In this document: positions 53,721-61,764 of the stretch, piece after piece
Numbering within the stretch: position 1 is the stretch's first letter
Layout of the letters: the number at the start of each line of letters is the position of its first letter
DNA from: Mucilaginibacter glaciei
Lineage (GTDB): Bacteria > Bacteroidota > Bacteroidia > Sphingobacteriales > Sphingobacteriaceae
Assembly (NCBI RefSeq): GCF_014773245.1
Contig: NZ_JACWMX010000007.1
Coordinates: forward strand, 124,001-188,000
Direction of reading: 5' to 3'
DNA: 64,000 nucleotides
Position numbers and translations under genes: made by a program
The notes under the pieces: generated by a model
What the model saw: the letters and a program-made list of their open reading frames with translations, nothing else
Database searches by the model: none
What the model was told of the DNA's origin: nothing

Positions 53721-54320
53721 ATGGCCAGTAAAGACAGGATATTACGATTAAAAGAGGAAACAAGGGTAAACATCCTTGATGCCGCTTTGCAAATTGTTAA
53801 AGAAGACGGATGGCAAGCCCTGAGTATGCGTAAAATAGCCGATGTGATTGAATACACCGCTCCTATCATTTACGAATACTTCGCTAATAAAGAGGCAATA
53901 CTATTAGAATTAAGCCGCAAGGGTTTTTTATTGTTGTCAAAAGAATTACAGGAAGCAAAAGACCAGCACACATTGCCGGCCCAGCAATTAGAGGCCATGT
54001 GGTTAACCTATTGGAACTTTGCGTTCGCTAATAAAGAACTATATCAGGGAATGTTTGGCGTTACCACAAACTGCTGCGAAATGGTTAATAAATTACCTGA
54101 GGCAGAAATGCCCTGGGATATTATCACCGGATCCATCGGCGAACTAATGCACATTGATGATATGGATTCAGAGATCATCTGTACCAAGTATTACACCTTT
54201 TGGTCGGTAGTACACGGGTTGGTTTCTATCAACCTACTTAACCGCGGCAATACAGACGAGATAAACCGCCAGGTACTGCGCGATACGATCGCAAGCATAA
54301 TAAGATCTATAACACCTTAA
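53721..54320 (+). CDS. TetR/AcrR-family repressor of the efflux operon
   Basis: A 199-residue TetR regulator. The N-terminal HTH is visible: NILDAALQIVKEDGWQALSMRKIADVIEYTAPIIYEYFANKEAIL-type order, with the YxYFxxKEA signature. The C-terminal ligand domain contains CYS-rich TTNCCEMVNKL and aromatic residues that could form the drug pocket. It is transcribed in the same direction as the downstream efflux genes. Operator copies at its own promoter and in the gap before the adaptor support a repressor of both. Confidence 0.9.
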   Translation: MASKDRILRLKEETRVNILDAALQIVKEDGWQALSMRKIADVIEYTAPIIYEYFANKEAILLELSRKGFLLLSKELQEAKDQHTLPAQQLEAMWLTYWNFAFANKELYQGMFGVTTNCCEMVNKLPEAEMPWDIITGSIGELMHIDDMDSEIICTKYYTFWSVVHGLVSINLLNRGNTDEINRQVLRDTIASIIRSITP

Positions 54321-54338
54321 TTTTTTTACCTAATAATG

Positions 54339-54365
54339 AACAGTGTTAAATTTATTAACACTGTT
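54339..54365. promoter_or_regulatory. TetR operator, full palindrome
   Basis: AACAGTGTTAA (54339-54349), ATTTA, TTAACACTGTT (54355-54365): perfect 11-bp arms. It contains the same half-sites as 53684-53696. Confidence 0.7.
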
Positions 54366-54452
54366 TATGTACGATTAACACTAAGCAACATAAATTACTC
54401 ATCATAATTAACATACATACCATGAAAACACAACACATCAACGCCCCATCAC

Positions 54453-54465
54453 TTAACAGTGTTAA
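54453..54465. promoter_or_regulatory. TetR operator, second copy before the adaptor gene
   Basis: TTAACAGTGTTAA, the complement of 53684-53696, followed by ATATG and TTAACA. It is 173 bases before the adaptor ATG. Confidence 0.6.
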
Positions 54466-54637
54466 ATATGTTAACAACATTAATTGTTGCAACATGTAGT
54501 GTGCAGCAAGTCTGTAAACTTTAAATCAATAACAATACGAATAAACAATTACCAAAATGAACACTACCGATTCCACCATATATCTCAACAGTATAAGAAC
54601 TGTATTAACAACATCAAACTCATCAAAATTAACCATC

Positions 54638-55774
54638 ATGAAAATCATCCTGATCGCGATCATCGCCATATCATTATTTAGTTGCGGGCCCAAAGCCACA
54701 GCACCTCAAGCCCCACCCCCACCGGCATTGCCTGTAGCTACGGTAACATCTGGTTCACAAACCACCTACCAGGAATACCCTGCAAGTATTGAAGGTACCG
54801 TTAACGTAGAAGTACGCCCGCAGGTAAGCGGTGCCTTAGACAAAGTATTTGTTGACGAAGGCGCCTTTGTAAACGCAGGCCAGCCAATTTTTAAAATAAA
54901 CGAACAGCCTTACCGTGCCGCCTTAAACAACGCCTTGGCCACCCTGCACGCTACTGAAGCTGCATTAGGTACAGCGCAAATTGAGGTTGACAAATTAACC
55001 CCGCTGGTAGCTAATAAGGTGATATCAGATTACCAATTGAAAACAGCTAAGGCATCTTACCAGGTGGCTAAGGCCAATATTGAATCGGCTAAGGCAAACG
55101 TAGCTACTGCACAGATCAATTTAGGTTATACGTTGATTAAAGCCCCTGTTGCCGGTTACATAGGCCGTTTGTTGAAAAAACAAGGAAGCCTGGTATCGCC
55201 GCAGGATGTTGAAGCATTAACCCAACTGTCTGACGTGCACGACGTGCATGTTTACTTCGCCCTGGGCGAAAAGGATTTCGTAAATTTTAAAGAACAATAC
55301 CCCGGCGAGACTTTAAAAGATAAGCTGAAACGCTTACCGTCTGTAGGTTTGTTGTTAGCCGATGGCAGCGAATATGCCAAACAAGGTAAAATTGATGTGA
55401 TAGACGGCCAGTTTGATAAAACCACCGGCGCTATTACTGTAAGGGCAAGCTTTGCCAACCCTAATGGCCTGTTACGCTCAGGTAACACCGGTAAAGTTCG
55501 CTTAAGCCTGCAACACCTGAATGCTTTGATCGTACCGGAATCGGCTACGATAGAAATGCAGGACAAAACCTTTGTGTTTGCCGTTGCAGATAGCAATAAA
55601 GTGAAGAAAGTACCTATTACCATTGTGGGTAAAAGCGGCAACAACTACTTGGTCAGCGATGGTGTTAAAGCCGGCGACCAGATCGTGCTAAGTGGAATTG
55701 ACCACTTACAGGAAGGCACCATCATAGCACCGCAAAAACAGGCTGATAAAGTCGCAGCAGTAGTAAAAAACTAA
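54638..55774 (+). CDS. RND efflux periplasmic adaptor lipoprotein
   Basis: A 378-residue membrane-fusion protein. Lipoprotein signal KIILIAIIAISLFSC (Cys 16 is the lipid site), a Pro-rich linker, biotinyl/lipoyl half (VNVEVRPQVSGALDKVFVDEGAFV), a helical hairpin (about 85-150, TLHATEAALGTAQIEVDKL and ANIESAKANVATAQ), a second lipoyl half (IKAPVAGYIGRLLKKQGSLV) and beta-barrel/membrane-proximal domains. ATG 54638 is preferred: an upstream in-frame ATG at 54557 lacks a signal. It links the RND pump to TolC in the periplasm and is the first structural gene after the TetR operators. Confidence 0.93.
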   Translation: MKIILIAIIAISLFSCGPKATAPQAPPPPALPVATVTSGSQTTYQEYPASIEGTVNVEVRPQVSGALDKVFVDEGAFVNAGQPIFKINEQPYRAALNNALATLHATEAALGTAQIEVDKLTPLVANKVISDYQLKTAKASYQVAKANIESAKANVATAQINLGYTLIKAPVAGYIGRLLKKQGSLVSPQDVEALTQLSDVHDVHVYFALGEKDFVNFKEQYPGETLKDKLKRLPSVGLLLADGSEYAKQGKIDVIDGQFDKTTGAITVRASFANPNGLLRSGNTGKVRLSLQHLNALIVPESATIEMQDKTFVFAVADSNKVKKVPITIVGKSGNNYLVSDGVKAGDQIVLSGIDHLQEGTIIAPQKQADKVAAVVKN

Positions 55775-55901
55775 TACCGGAAATAAAGAGAAAGGACTTA
55801 AAAGAATAAGAACTGCTGGCTTGATGTTTTGACTAAAAAACGTCTCGGGTCCTTCGTCTTGTCTCATTTTTCTAAAAATCATATCAAAAATTACAGAAAT
55901 C

Positions 55902-58900
55902 ATGTTTCAAAAATTCATAGAAAGGCCGGTACTATCAACCGTTATCTCCATATTGTTGGTGATAGTAGGTGTACTGGGCTTAACCAAATTACCTTTACAG
56001 ATGTTCCCGGATATTGCCCCGCCGGCAGTATTGGTAACAGCTGTTTACCCCGGCGCAAATGCCGAAACCGTGCTGCGTTCCGTTGCACCATCATTAGAAG
56101 AATCCATCAACGGTGTCGAGAATATGAGCTACATGAGCTCGACTGCCAGTAATGATGGTTCATTAGCGATCACCATTTACTTTAAACAGGGTACCAATCC
56201 CGATCAGGCAGCGGTAAACGTGCAGAACCGGGTGGCACAAGCCACTGCGCAATTACCTGCCGAGGTGGTGCAGCAAGGTATTACCACCACTAAACAGCAA
56301 AACAGCTTGATTGGTGCCATTGGTATTTATACCGACGACCCTAAAAAATATGATCAGACATTTGTGGCCAACTACGCGGCCATCAACATCATCCCCGAGA
56401 TCAAACGGATCCCCGGCATTGGTTCGGCCGTGATATTTGGTGGTGTAAAGGATTACTCGATGCGTGTTTGGTTGAACCCTAACCAAATGGCCGCCTACAA
56501 GATTACCCCTGCCGAAGTGATGGCAGCCATACAAGACAAGAACTTAGAAGCTGCCCCCGGCAAATTGGGCGAGCGCAGTAACGAGATCTTTGAATACGTT
56601 ATAAAATACAAAGGTAAATTAACCAAACCCGAAGAGTACCAGAACATTGCTATCCGCGCCAATGCAGATGGTTCTGTACTGCACTTAAAGGATGTTGCCC
56701 GTGTTGAACTGGGCGCCTACTCTTACACCAGTGCAACCCACTTAAACGGTAAAGACGGTGTAGGTATCGGGCTAATCCAGTTAGCCGGATCTAACGCTAA
56801 CGAAATTCAGTTAGAGGTAGACAAGGTGATGGAAAAGGCCGCAAAAGATTTCCCATCGGGTATCAAATGGAACCAGTTCTATCGTACCAAAACCGCGCTG
56901 GACGAATCTATATCACAGGTACAGCATACGCTGATCGAAGCCTTTATATTGGTATTCATCGTGGTGTTCATCTTTCTGCAGGATTTCCGTTCGACCCTGA
57001 TCCCTGCTATTGCGGTGCCCGTGGCTATCCTCGGTACGTTCTTCTTCATGAACTTGTTTGGGTTCAGTATCAACCTGCTTACGTTGTTTGCGCTGGTGCT
57101 GGCAATAGGTATTGTGGTAGATGATGCCATTGTGGTGGTAGAGGCCGTGCATGCCAAAATGGAGCACGAGCATTTAGGCCCTAAAGAAGCTACTACAAAA
57201 GCGATGCACGAAATTACAGGGGCCATCATTTCTATCACCCTGGTAATGGCAGCGGTATTTTTACCTGTAGGTTTCATGACCGGCTCAACGGGTATCTTTT
57301 ACCGCCAGTTTGCCTTTACTATGTCTATCGCTATCTTGATCTCGGCGGTTAACGCTTTAACCTTAAGCCCTGCCCTGGCAGCTTTATTCTTAAAGAGCAA
57401 CCATACAAAAGATGGCGAGCCTGCGGTGAAGAAAACATTCACACAAAAATTCTACGCCGGGTTTAACAGCAGCTTCGCTGCCTTAACCGACAGGTATATT
57501 GGCGGCATTAAATTCCTGATCAAAAATAAATGGATCAGCATGGGTGGTTTGGCATTGATCACAGCGGTTACCGTTTACCTGGTAAGCACCACCAAATCGG
57601 GCTTTATCCCAACAGAAGATCAGGGTTTTGTGGCCATATCGGTATCTACCCCATCAGGTACATCGTTAGATGGTACCACCAAAATGCTGGAGCAGGCCGA
57701 AAAAGAATTGCGCGCCTTGCCTGCCGCAAGGTTTGTTACTGCTATATCAGGCTTTAACCTGTTAACCAATTCCAACAGCCCATCGGCAGCGGTCGTATTC
57801 GTACTGTTAAAACCAAATGAGGACCGAGGCGATGTGAAAGACATTAACGAGATCCAGAACATAATCCGTGGTAAACTGGCTGCCATAACCAAAGGAAGTT
57901 TCTTTGTATTCAGCTTCCCTACCGTACCGGGCTTCAGTAACGTAGAAGCATTAGATATGGTACTGCAGGATAAAACCGGCGGCAAGCTGGATAAATTTAG
58001 CGGCGTGGCCAATAATTTTATTGGCAAGCTTATGGCTAAGCCGGCTATTGCCTATGCGTTTACCTCGTTCAAGGCCGATTATCCACAATTACAATTGGAA
58101 GTCGACGATGATAAGGCCAACCAGTTGGGTGTAAATGTTAAAGACATCCTGCAAACCATGCAGGCCTACTTTGGTAGCGCGCAGGCATCAGACTTTAACC
58201 GCTTTGGTAAATATTACCGCGTGGTGGTACAGGCTGATGTAGCCGACCGTACCGACCCTGCATCTATCGATCGCGTATTTGTAAAAAACAAAACAGGCGA
58301 AATGGTTCCTATCAACACGCTGGTAAAATTAACCCGTGTGTATGGTTCAGAAACCGCCTCTCGTTACAACTTGTTTAACTCTATCCAAATCAATGCTATC
58401 CCTAAACCGGGTTATAGCTCCGGCGATGCCATAAAAGCCATCCAGGAGACAGCCAAAGAGGAATTACCGCAAGGCTTCGCTTATGAGTTTTCGGGCCAAA
58501 CGCGTGAGGAAATCTCATCGGGCGGTCAGTCCACCATTGTGTTCCTGCTATGTCTGGTATTTGTTTACTTCCTATTATCTGCACAATACGAAAGTTACAT
58601 CCTGCCGCTGGCGGTGATCCTATCAATACCTACCGGTATCTTTGGTGTGTTTGTGGTGTTGGGTTTAACCGGTATCGAAAACAACATTTACGTACAGGTA
58701 GCGCTGATCATGCTGATAGGCTTACTGGCAAAGAACGCCATCCTGATCATCGAGTTTGCCGTGCAACGCCGCAAGGCCGGATATGGATTGGTGGAGTCGG
58801 CAATCGAAGCTTCCAAACTCAGGCTGCGCCCAATTATCATGACGTCTATGGCATTCGTATTCGGGTTGTTCCCCATGAGTATCGCTACAGGCCCATCTGC

Positions 58901-59096
58901 ACAAGGTAACCACTCCATCAGTATTGGTGCCGCGGGTGGTATGGTGTCGGGCGTGTTATTAGGTCTGTTCATTATCCCGGTATTGTTCGTGATCTTCCAG
59001 CATTTGCAAGAAAAGATCACCGGCGCGCCAATATCAAGGCACCTGGATAAGAACTATAACCCTGATGGTAAGCAAAAAGAACTGGAGTTGAGGTAA
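55902..59096 (+). CDS. RND (HAE1/AcrB-type) multidrug efflux pump
   Basis: A 1064-residue inner-membrane proton-antiporter. It starts MFQKFIERPVLSTVISILLVIVG and has 12 predicted helices. The TM4 pair of Asp (GIVVDDAIVVVEAV) is intact and needed for proton relay. Porter and docking segments follow, including MAYKITPAEVMAAIQ-type and DTIPATYLRP-like counterparts. It is between the adaptor and the TolC-like gene; drug specificity is not readable. Its stop codon (59094-59096) overlaps the first base pairs of a 128-bp palindromic repeat. The 127-base gap from the adaptor carries no terminator. Confidence 0.95.
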   Translation: MFQKFIERPVLSTVISILLVIVGVLGLTKLPLQMFPDIAPPAVLVTAVYPGANAETVLRSVAPSLEESINGVENMSYMSSTASNDGSLAITIYFKQGTNPDQAAVNVQNRVAQATAQLPAEVVQQGITTTKQQNSLIGAIGIYTDDPKKYDQTFVANYAAINIIPEIKRIPGIGSAVIFGGVKDYSMRVWLNPNQMAAYKITPAEVMAAIQDKNLEAAPGKLGERSNEIFEYVIKYKGKLTKPEEYQNIAIRANADGSVLHLKDVARVELGAYSYTSATHLNGKDGVGIGLIQLAGSNANEIQLEVDKVMEKAAKDFPSGIKWNQFYRTKTALDESISQVQHTLIEAFILVFIVVFIFLQDFRSTLIPAIAVPVAILGTFFFMNLFGFSINLLTLFALVLAIGIVVDDAIVVVEAVHAKMEHEHLGPKEATTKAMHEITGAIISITLVMAAVFLPVGFMTGSTGIFYRQFAFTMSIAILISAVNALTLSPALAALFLKSNHTKDGEPAVKKTFTQKFYAGFNSSFAALTDRYIGGIKFLIKNKWISMGGLALITAVTVYLVSTTKSGFIPTEDQGFVAISVSTPSGTSLDGTTKMLEQAEKELRALPAARFVTAISGFNLLTNSNSPSAAVVFVLLKPNEDRGDVKDINEIQNIIRGKLAAITKGSFFVFSFPTVPGFSNVEALDMVLQDKTGGKLDKFSGVANNFIGKLMAKPAIAYAFTSFKADYPQLQLEVDDDKANQLGVNVKDILQTMQAYFGSAQASDFNRFGKYYRVVVQADVADRTDPASIDRVFVKNKTGEMVPINTLVKLTRVYGSETASRYNLFNSIQINAIPKPGYSSGDAIKAIQETAKEELPQGFAYEFSGQTREEISSGGQSTIVFLLCLVFVYFLLSAQYESYILPLAVILSIPTGIFGVFVVLGLTGIENNIYVQVALIMLIGLLAKNAILIIEFAVQRRKAGYGLVESAIEASKLRLRPIIMTSMAFVFGLFPMSIATGPSAQGNHSISIGAAGGMVSGVLLGLFIIPVLFVIFQHLQEKITGAPISRHLDKNYNPDGKQKELELR

Positions 59097-59222
59097 CTCA
59101 CCCGGTCATTGCTTCGCTCGACCACCCTCTCTCCGCAAGCGGAAAGAGGGTTAAAAAGAAATAACTTCCACCCTCTTTGCGAAGCAGAGAGGGTCGGCAA
59201 GCGCAGCGGAGCCGGGGTGAGT
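59095..59222. repeat. Long palindromic repeat (AACTCACCCGGTCATTGCT type), copy 2
   Basis: Same plan as 49684-49826: AACTCACCCGGTCATTGCT at the left, GCCGGGGTGAGT at the right, two inner hairpins. The left end overlaps the stop codon of the RND pump, and the element fills most of the gap to the TolC-like gene. Confidence 0.8.
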
Positions 59223-59272
59223 CGATTAACAAAGCGACAAAAATTGATTTAATATAAATCCTTCTTTAAATC

Positions 59273-59287
59273 CTCTCCTTTGGAGAG
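59273..59287. repeat. Short CTCTCC-TTT-GGAGAG hairpin upstream of the TolC-like gene
   Basis: Perfect 6-bp stem, 3-nt loop, 31 bases before the ATG at 59318. It looks like one half of another repeat type and could affect translation or RNA ends. Confidence 0.45.
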
Positions 59288-59317
59288 AATTTAGGTGAGG
59301 CTCTTAAAAACAAGACA

Positions 59318-60730
59318 ATGAAAAGATACACCACCACATTCGCATTTATGCTATTATTGGCATTAAGCGCGTGTAAAGTTTCAAAAGATATTCAAACACC
59401 CAAACCTGCGCTGCCCGTGGCTTTCCGCGATGCAGCTGCAACCAGCGATACCACCAGTATTGCCGATATTAAATGGAAAAGCTTTTTTACCGAAGTTACC
59501 CTGCAAAAACTGATAGACAGTGCTATCAATAAAAATTACGACATGCAAATTGCCGTGAAGAGTATTGAAGCATCGCAATTATTATTTAAACAGGTTAAAT
59601 GGAATTACGTACCAACGGTAAGCGCCAACGTTACAGCTAATAGCAGCCGCCCGTCAGACAATAGTTTGAACGGCCTGAGCTTAAACCAGTTCATCGGCAG
59701 CAAGCACATCGAAGATTACAATGCCAACCTATCCCTTTCATGGGAGGCTGATATCTGGGGCAAGATCCGTAACCAGAGCAAAAGTGCGCTGGCTACTTAC
59801 CTTCAAACCACCGAAGCTAAAAAGCTGATCCAAACCAACATCGTAGCCGGTGTATCACAAGGATATTACAACCTGCTGATGCTGGATGCGCAACTGCAGA
59901 TAGCTCAAAAAAATGTTAAGCTGAATGATAGTACACTGCGGATCATCCATTTACAATACGATGCCGGGCAGGTTACTTCATTAGCCGTGCAACAGGCAGA
60001 TGCGCAGCGTTTGGCAGCAGCCCAGCTGGTACCCCAGTTTGAGCAGAACATCACCATACAGGAAAACGCCCTGCGTATTTTAGCCGGTTCACTGCCCGAT
60101 AAAATTGAGCGTAGTGCGACGATTGATCAATTAGAGGTACCAGCCACCTTATCAGCGGGCATCCCGTCGGCCATGGTAAGCCGCAGGCCCGATGTACGGT
60201 CGGCCGAGCTGCAATTGGTTATTGCCAACGCCAACGTAGGTTTAAGCAAGGCAGAGATGTACCCGGCTTTACGCATTTCGGCACAGGGTGGTGTAAACTC
60301 ATTCAGGGCGAGCAACTGGTTTAATATCCCGGCTTCTTTATTCGGCGTGGTATCGGGCAGTGTGATCCAACCCCTGCTTGACCGAAAACGCCTGAGCACA
60401 ACTTATAAGGTGGCCCAGGTTACCCGCGAAAAGAATGTGCTGCAATTCCGTCAATCGGTGTTAAACGCAGTTGGCGAGGTATCTGATGCTTTGGTGAGAA
60501 TAGATAAATTGAAAGCGCAGCAAGCTATCGCTGCTAACCGGGTAAATACTTTGCAACAGGCTACCGGTAACGCCAACCTGCTGTTTAAAAACGGACTGGC
60601 TAATTACTTAGAAGTGATAACCGCGCAAAGCAACGTGTTGCAGAGCGAACTGGAACTGGTATCGATCAAACGCGAGCAGTTAAGTGCCGTTAGCGACCTG
60701 TACCGATCGTTAGGCGGAGGGTGGAACTAA
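59318..60730 (+). CDS. TolC-family outer-membrane efflux lipoprotein (NodT-like)
   Basis: A 470-residue lipoprotein with the signal KRYTTTFAFMLLLALSAC (lipid Cys 19). Two repeats of outer-membrane efflux helices and strands follow: about 45-250 and 255-465, with LQLVIANANVGLSKAEMYPALRISAQG and NVLQSELELVSIKREQLSAVSDLYRSLGGGWN closing the second. The length and motif GGGWN fit NodT-type channels. It completes the efflux set with the pump and adaptor. It is separated from the pump by a palindromic repeat, and a terminator-like hairpin lies behind it. Confidence 0.93.
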   Translation: MKRYTTTFAFMLLLALSACKVSKDIQTPKPALPVAFRDAAATSDTTSIADIKWKSFFTEVTLQKLIDSAINKNYDMQIAVKSIEASQLLFKQVKWNYVPTVSANVTANSSRPSDNSLNGLSLNQFIGSKHIEDYNANLSLSWEADIWGKIRNQSKSALATYLQTTEAKKLIQTNIVAGVSQGYYNLLMLDAQLQIAQKNVKLNDSTLRIIHLQYDAGQVTSLAVQQADAQRLAAAQLVPQFEQNITIQENALRILAGSLPDKIERSATIDQLEVPATLSAGIPSAMVSRRPDVRSAELQLVIANANVGLSKAEMYPALRISAQGGVNSFRASNWFNIPASLFGVVSGSVIQPLLDRKRLSTTYKVAQVTREKNVLQFRQSVLNAVGEVSDALVRIDKLKAQQAIAANRVNTLQQATGNANLLFKNGLANYLEVITAQSNVLQSELELVSIKREQLSAVSDLYRSLGGGWN

Positions 60731-60772
60731 TGATGGTGAGTTTGTGATGGAATGATTACAACCGCCCCCGCC

Positions 60773-60806
60773 AAAGCCGTCTCTTGTTTCAAAGGGCGGC
60801 TTTTTT
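60773..60806 (+). terminator. Terminator after the TolC-like gene
   Basis: AAAGCCG (60773-60779) pairs with CGGCTTT (60797-60803), followed by TTT. It lies 42 bases after the stop. Confidence 0.65.
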
Positions 60807-60816
60807 GCATTCCTTT

Positions 60817-60892
60817 TGTCATCCTGAGCGATAGCGAAGGATCTTCCAGTTGGTAATAGACGGAAAGATGCTTCACTCCGTTCAGCATGACA
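60817..60892. repeat. Dispersed palindromic repeat (TGTCAT-TGAGCGATAGCGAAG type), copy 2
   Basis: Left end TGTCATCCTGAGCGATAGCG, right end TTCAGCATGACA. A copy is at 5288-5373. It lies in the convergent gap before the ThuA gene. Confidence 0.7.
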
Positions 60893-60901
60893 AAGAGGTT
60901 T

Positions 60902-61657
60902 TTATTTTCCTGCTGCCCAAAAAATCGCATTGCTAAACAACCTCACATACGCCGGGTTATCAAATAACTTAGGCGAGTGCCCCATAAAAATATAAACGTT
61001 GCGGGCCTTCACCTGCTCATTGGTCCACACCACGGGGTGGTCGCCCATTTTGATATTTGTGGCAGGCTGATAGGAATTCTCATCCACACTGGCCAGCACA
61101 TGCACATTGGGCCGCGGGCTTTTATCGTAGGTGTACCATTCCTCTTGCTTTACCACAAATGGTGCCGGCACTCCACGCATTACGGGGTGCTGTTTATCTT
61201 CAACATTTACACTCCCCTGCACAAATGTGGCAATGTAGTTTTTGTAAGTGATGCCACCCATAAACTGCGAGAACCATTGCCACATCGGGTAACCGTCAAA
61301 CTCGCCCAATAAAGTAGCATGGTGAAAGCCTATCCAGCCGCCCTTACCCTGATCTATATAATCTTGAAATGCCGCTACAGCTGCCTTTTTCCAGGCATAA
61401 GGTGCGTAATCTAACTGAATGAAGAGTTGGTAATGGCTTAGGAATTTCTCATTTATCTGATCTGTGTTCTGGATATAATCTATAGCAAAACCTTTTTTTG
61501 CCGCCAATTGGTTCAGCCATATTTTTGCCCGTTTAGAATAGGTTACATGATGCCCGCCATTTTCGTAAAGTGCCAGCACCCTGAAAGCCGGCTTTTTAAT
61601 TTGGGCAGATGCGGATATGTTCAAGCAGATTAAAACAAACAGAAATATTTTTTTCAT
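60902..61657 (-). CDS. Exported ThuA-domain protein
   Basis: A 251-residue periplasmic protein with a signal peptide (KKIFLFVLICLNISASAQ). The ThuA-type fold is seen in VLALYENGGHH, the strand/helix LFIQLDYAPYAWKKAAVAAF and GWIGFHHATLLGEFDGYP, HPVVWTNEQVKARNVYIFMGHSPKLF. ThuA domains have a class-I glutamine amidotransferase-like fold without the standard Cys triad; some are linked to trehalose or other sugar metabolism. Specific function unknown. It is convergent with the TolC-like gene and divergent from the helicase gene. Confidence 0.88.
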   Translation of the reverse strand: MKKIFLFVLICLNISASAQIKKPAFRVLALYENGGHHVTYSKRAKIWLNQLAAKKGFAIDYIQNTDQINEKFLSHYQLFIQLDYAPYAWKKAAVAAFQDYIDQGKGGWIGFHHATLLGEFDGYPMWQWFSQFMGGITYKNYIATFVQGSVNVEDKQHPVMRGVPAPFVVKQEEWYTYDKSPRPNVHVLASVDENSYQPATNIKMGDHPVVWTNEQVKARNVYIFMGHSPKLFDNPAYVRLFSNAIFWAAGK

Positions 61658-61764
61658 GATGTTGAATTTAGTTTAAATAGTGCAAAAAGGTTAAGTCGCT
61701 GAAATAAAACTTTGTGGCTTCACGCCTTTGTGTGAATGACTACTTTCACCTTACCTTTGCCGCA

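Larger units (their letters stand above)
54321..54637. promoter_or_regulatory. Control region of the efflux operon
   Basis: 317 bases between the TetR and adaptor genes. It holds operators at 54339-54365 and 54453-54465, and a possible 25-codon leader frame (ATG 54422 to TAG 54499). An apparent in-frame extension of the adaptor gene upstream to 54557 reads through control sequence. Confidence 0.6.

Noticed and set aside
54453-54478. Palindrome as a transcription terminator before the adaptor
   Set aside because: There is no T run and the sequence matches the TetR operator elsewhere, so operator is the simpler reading.
54557-54637. Upstream start of the adaptor gene
   Set aside because: It would put 27 polar residues ahead of a clear lipoprotein signal and overlap control sequence.
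55775-55901. Spacer between adaptor and pump as a small gene or terminator
   Set aside because: No good start, no stem with T run, and the operon continues through it.
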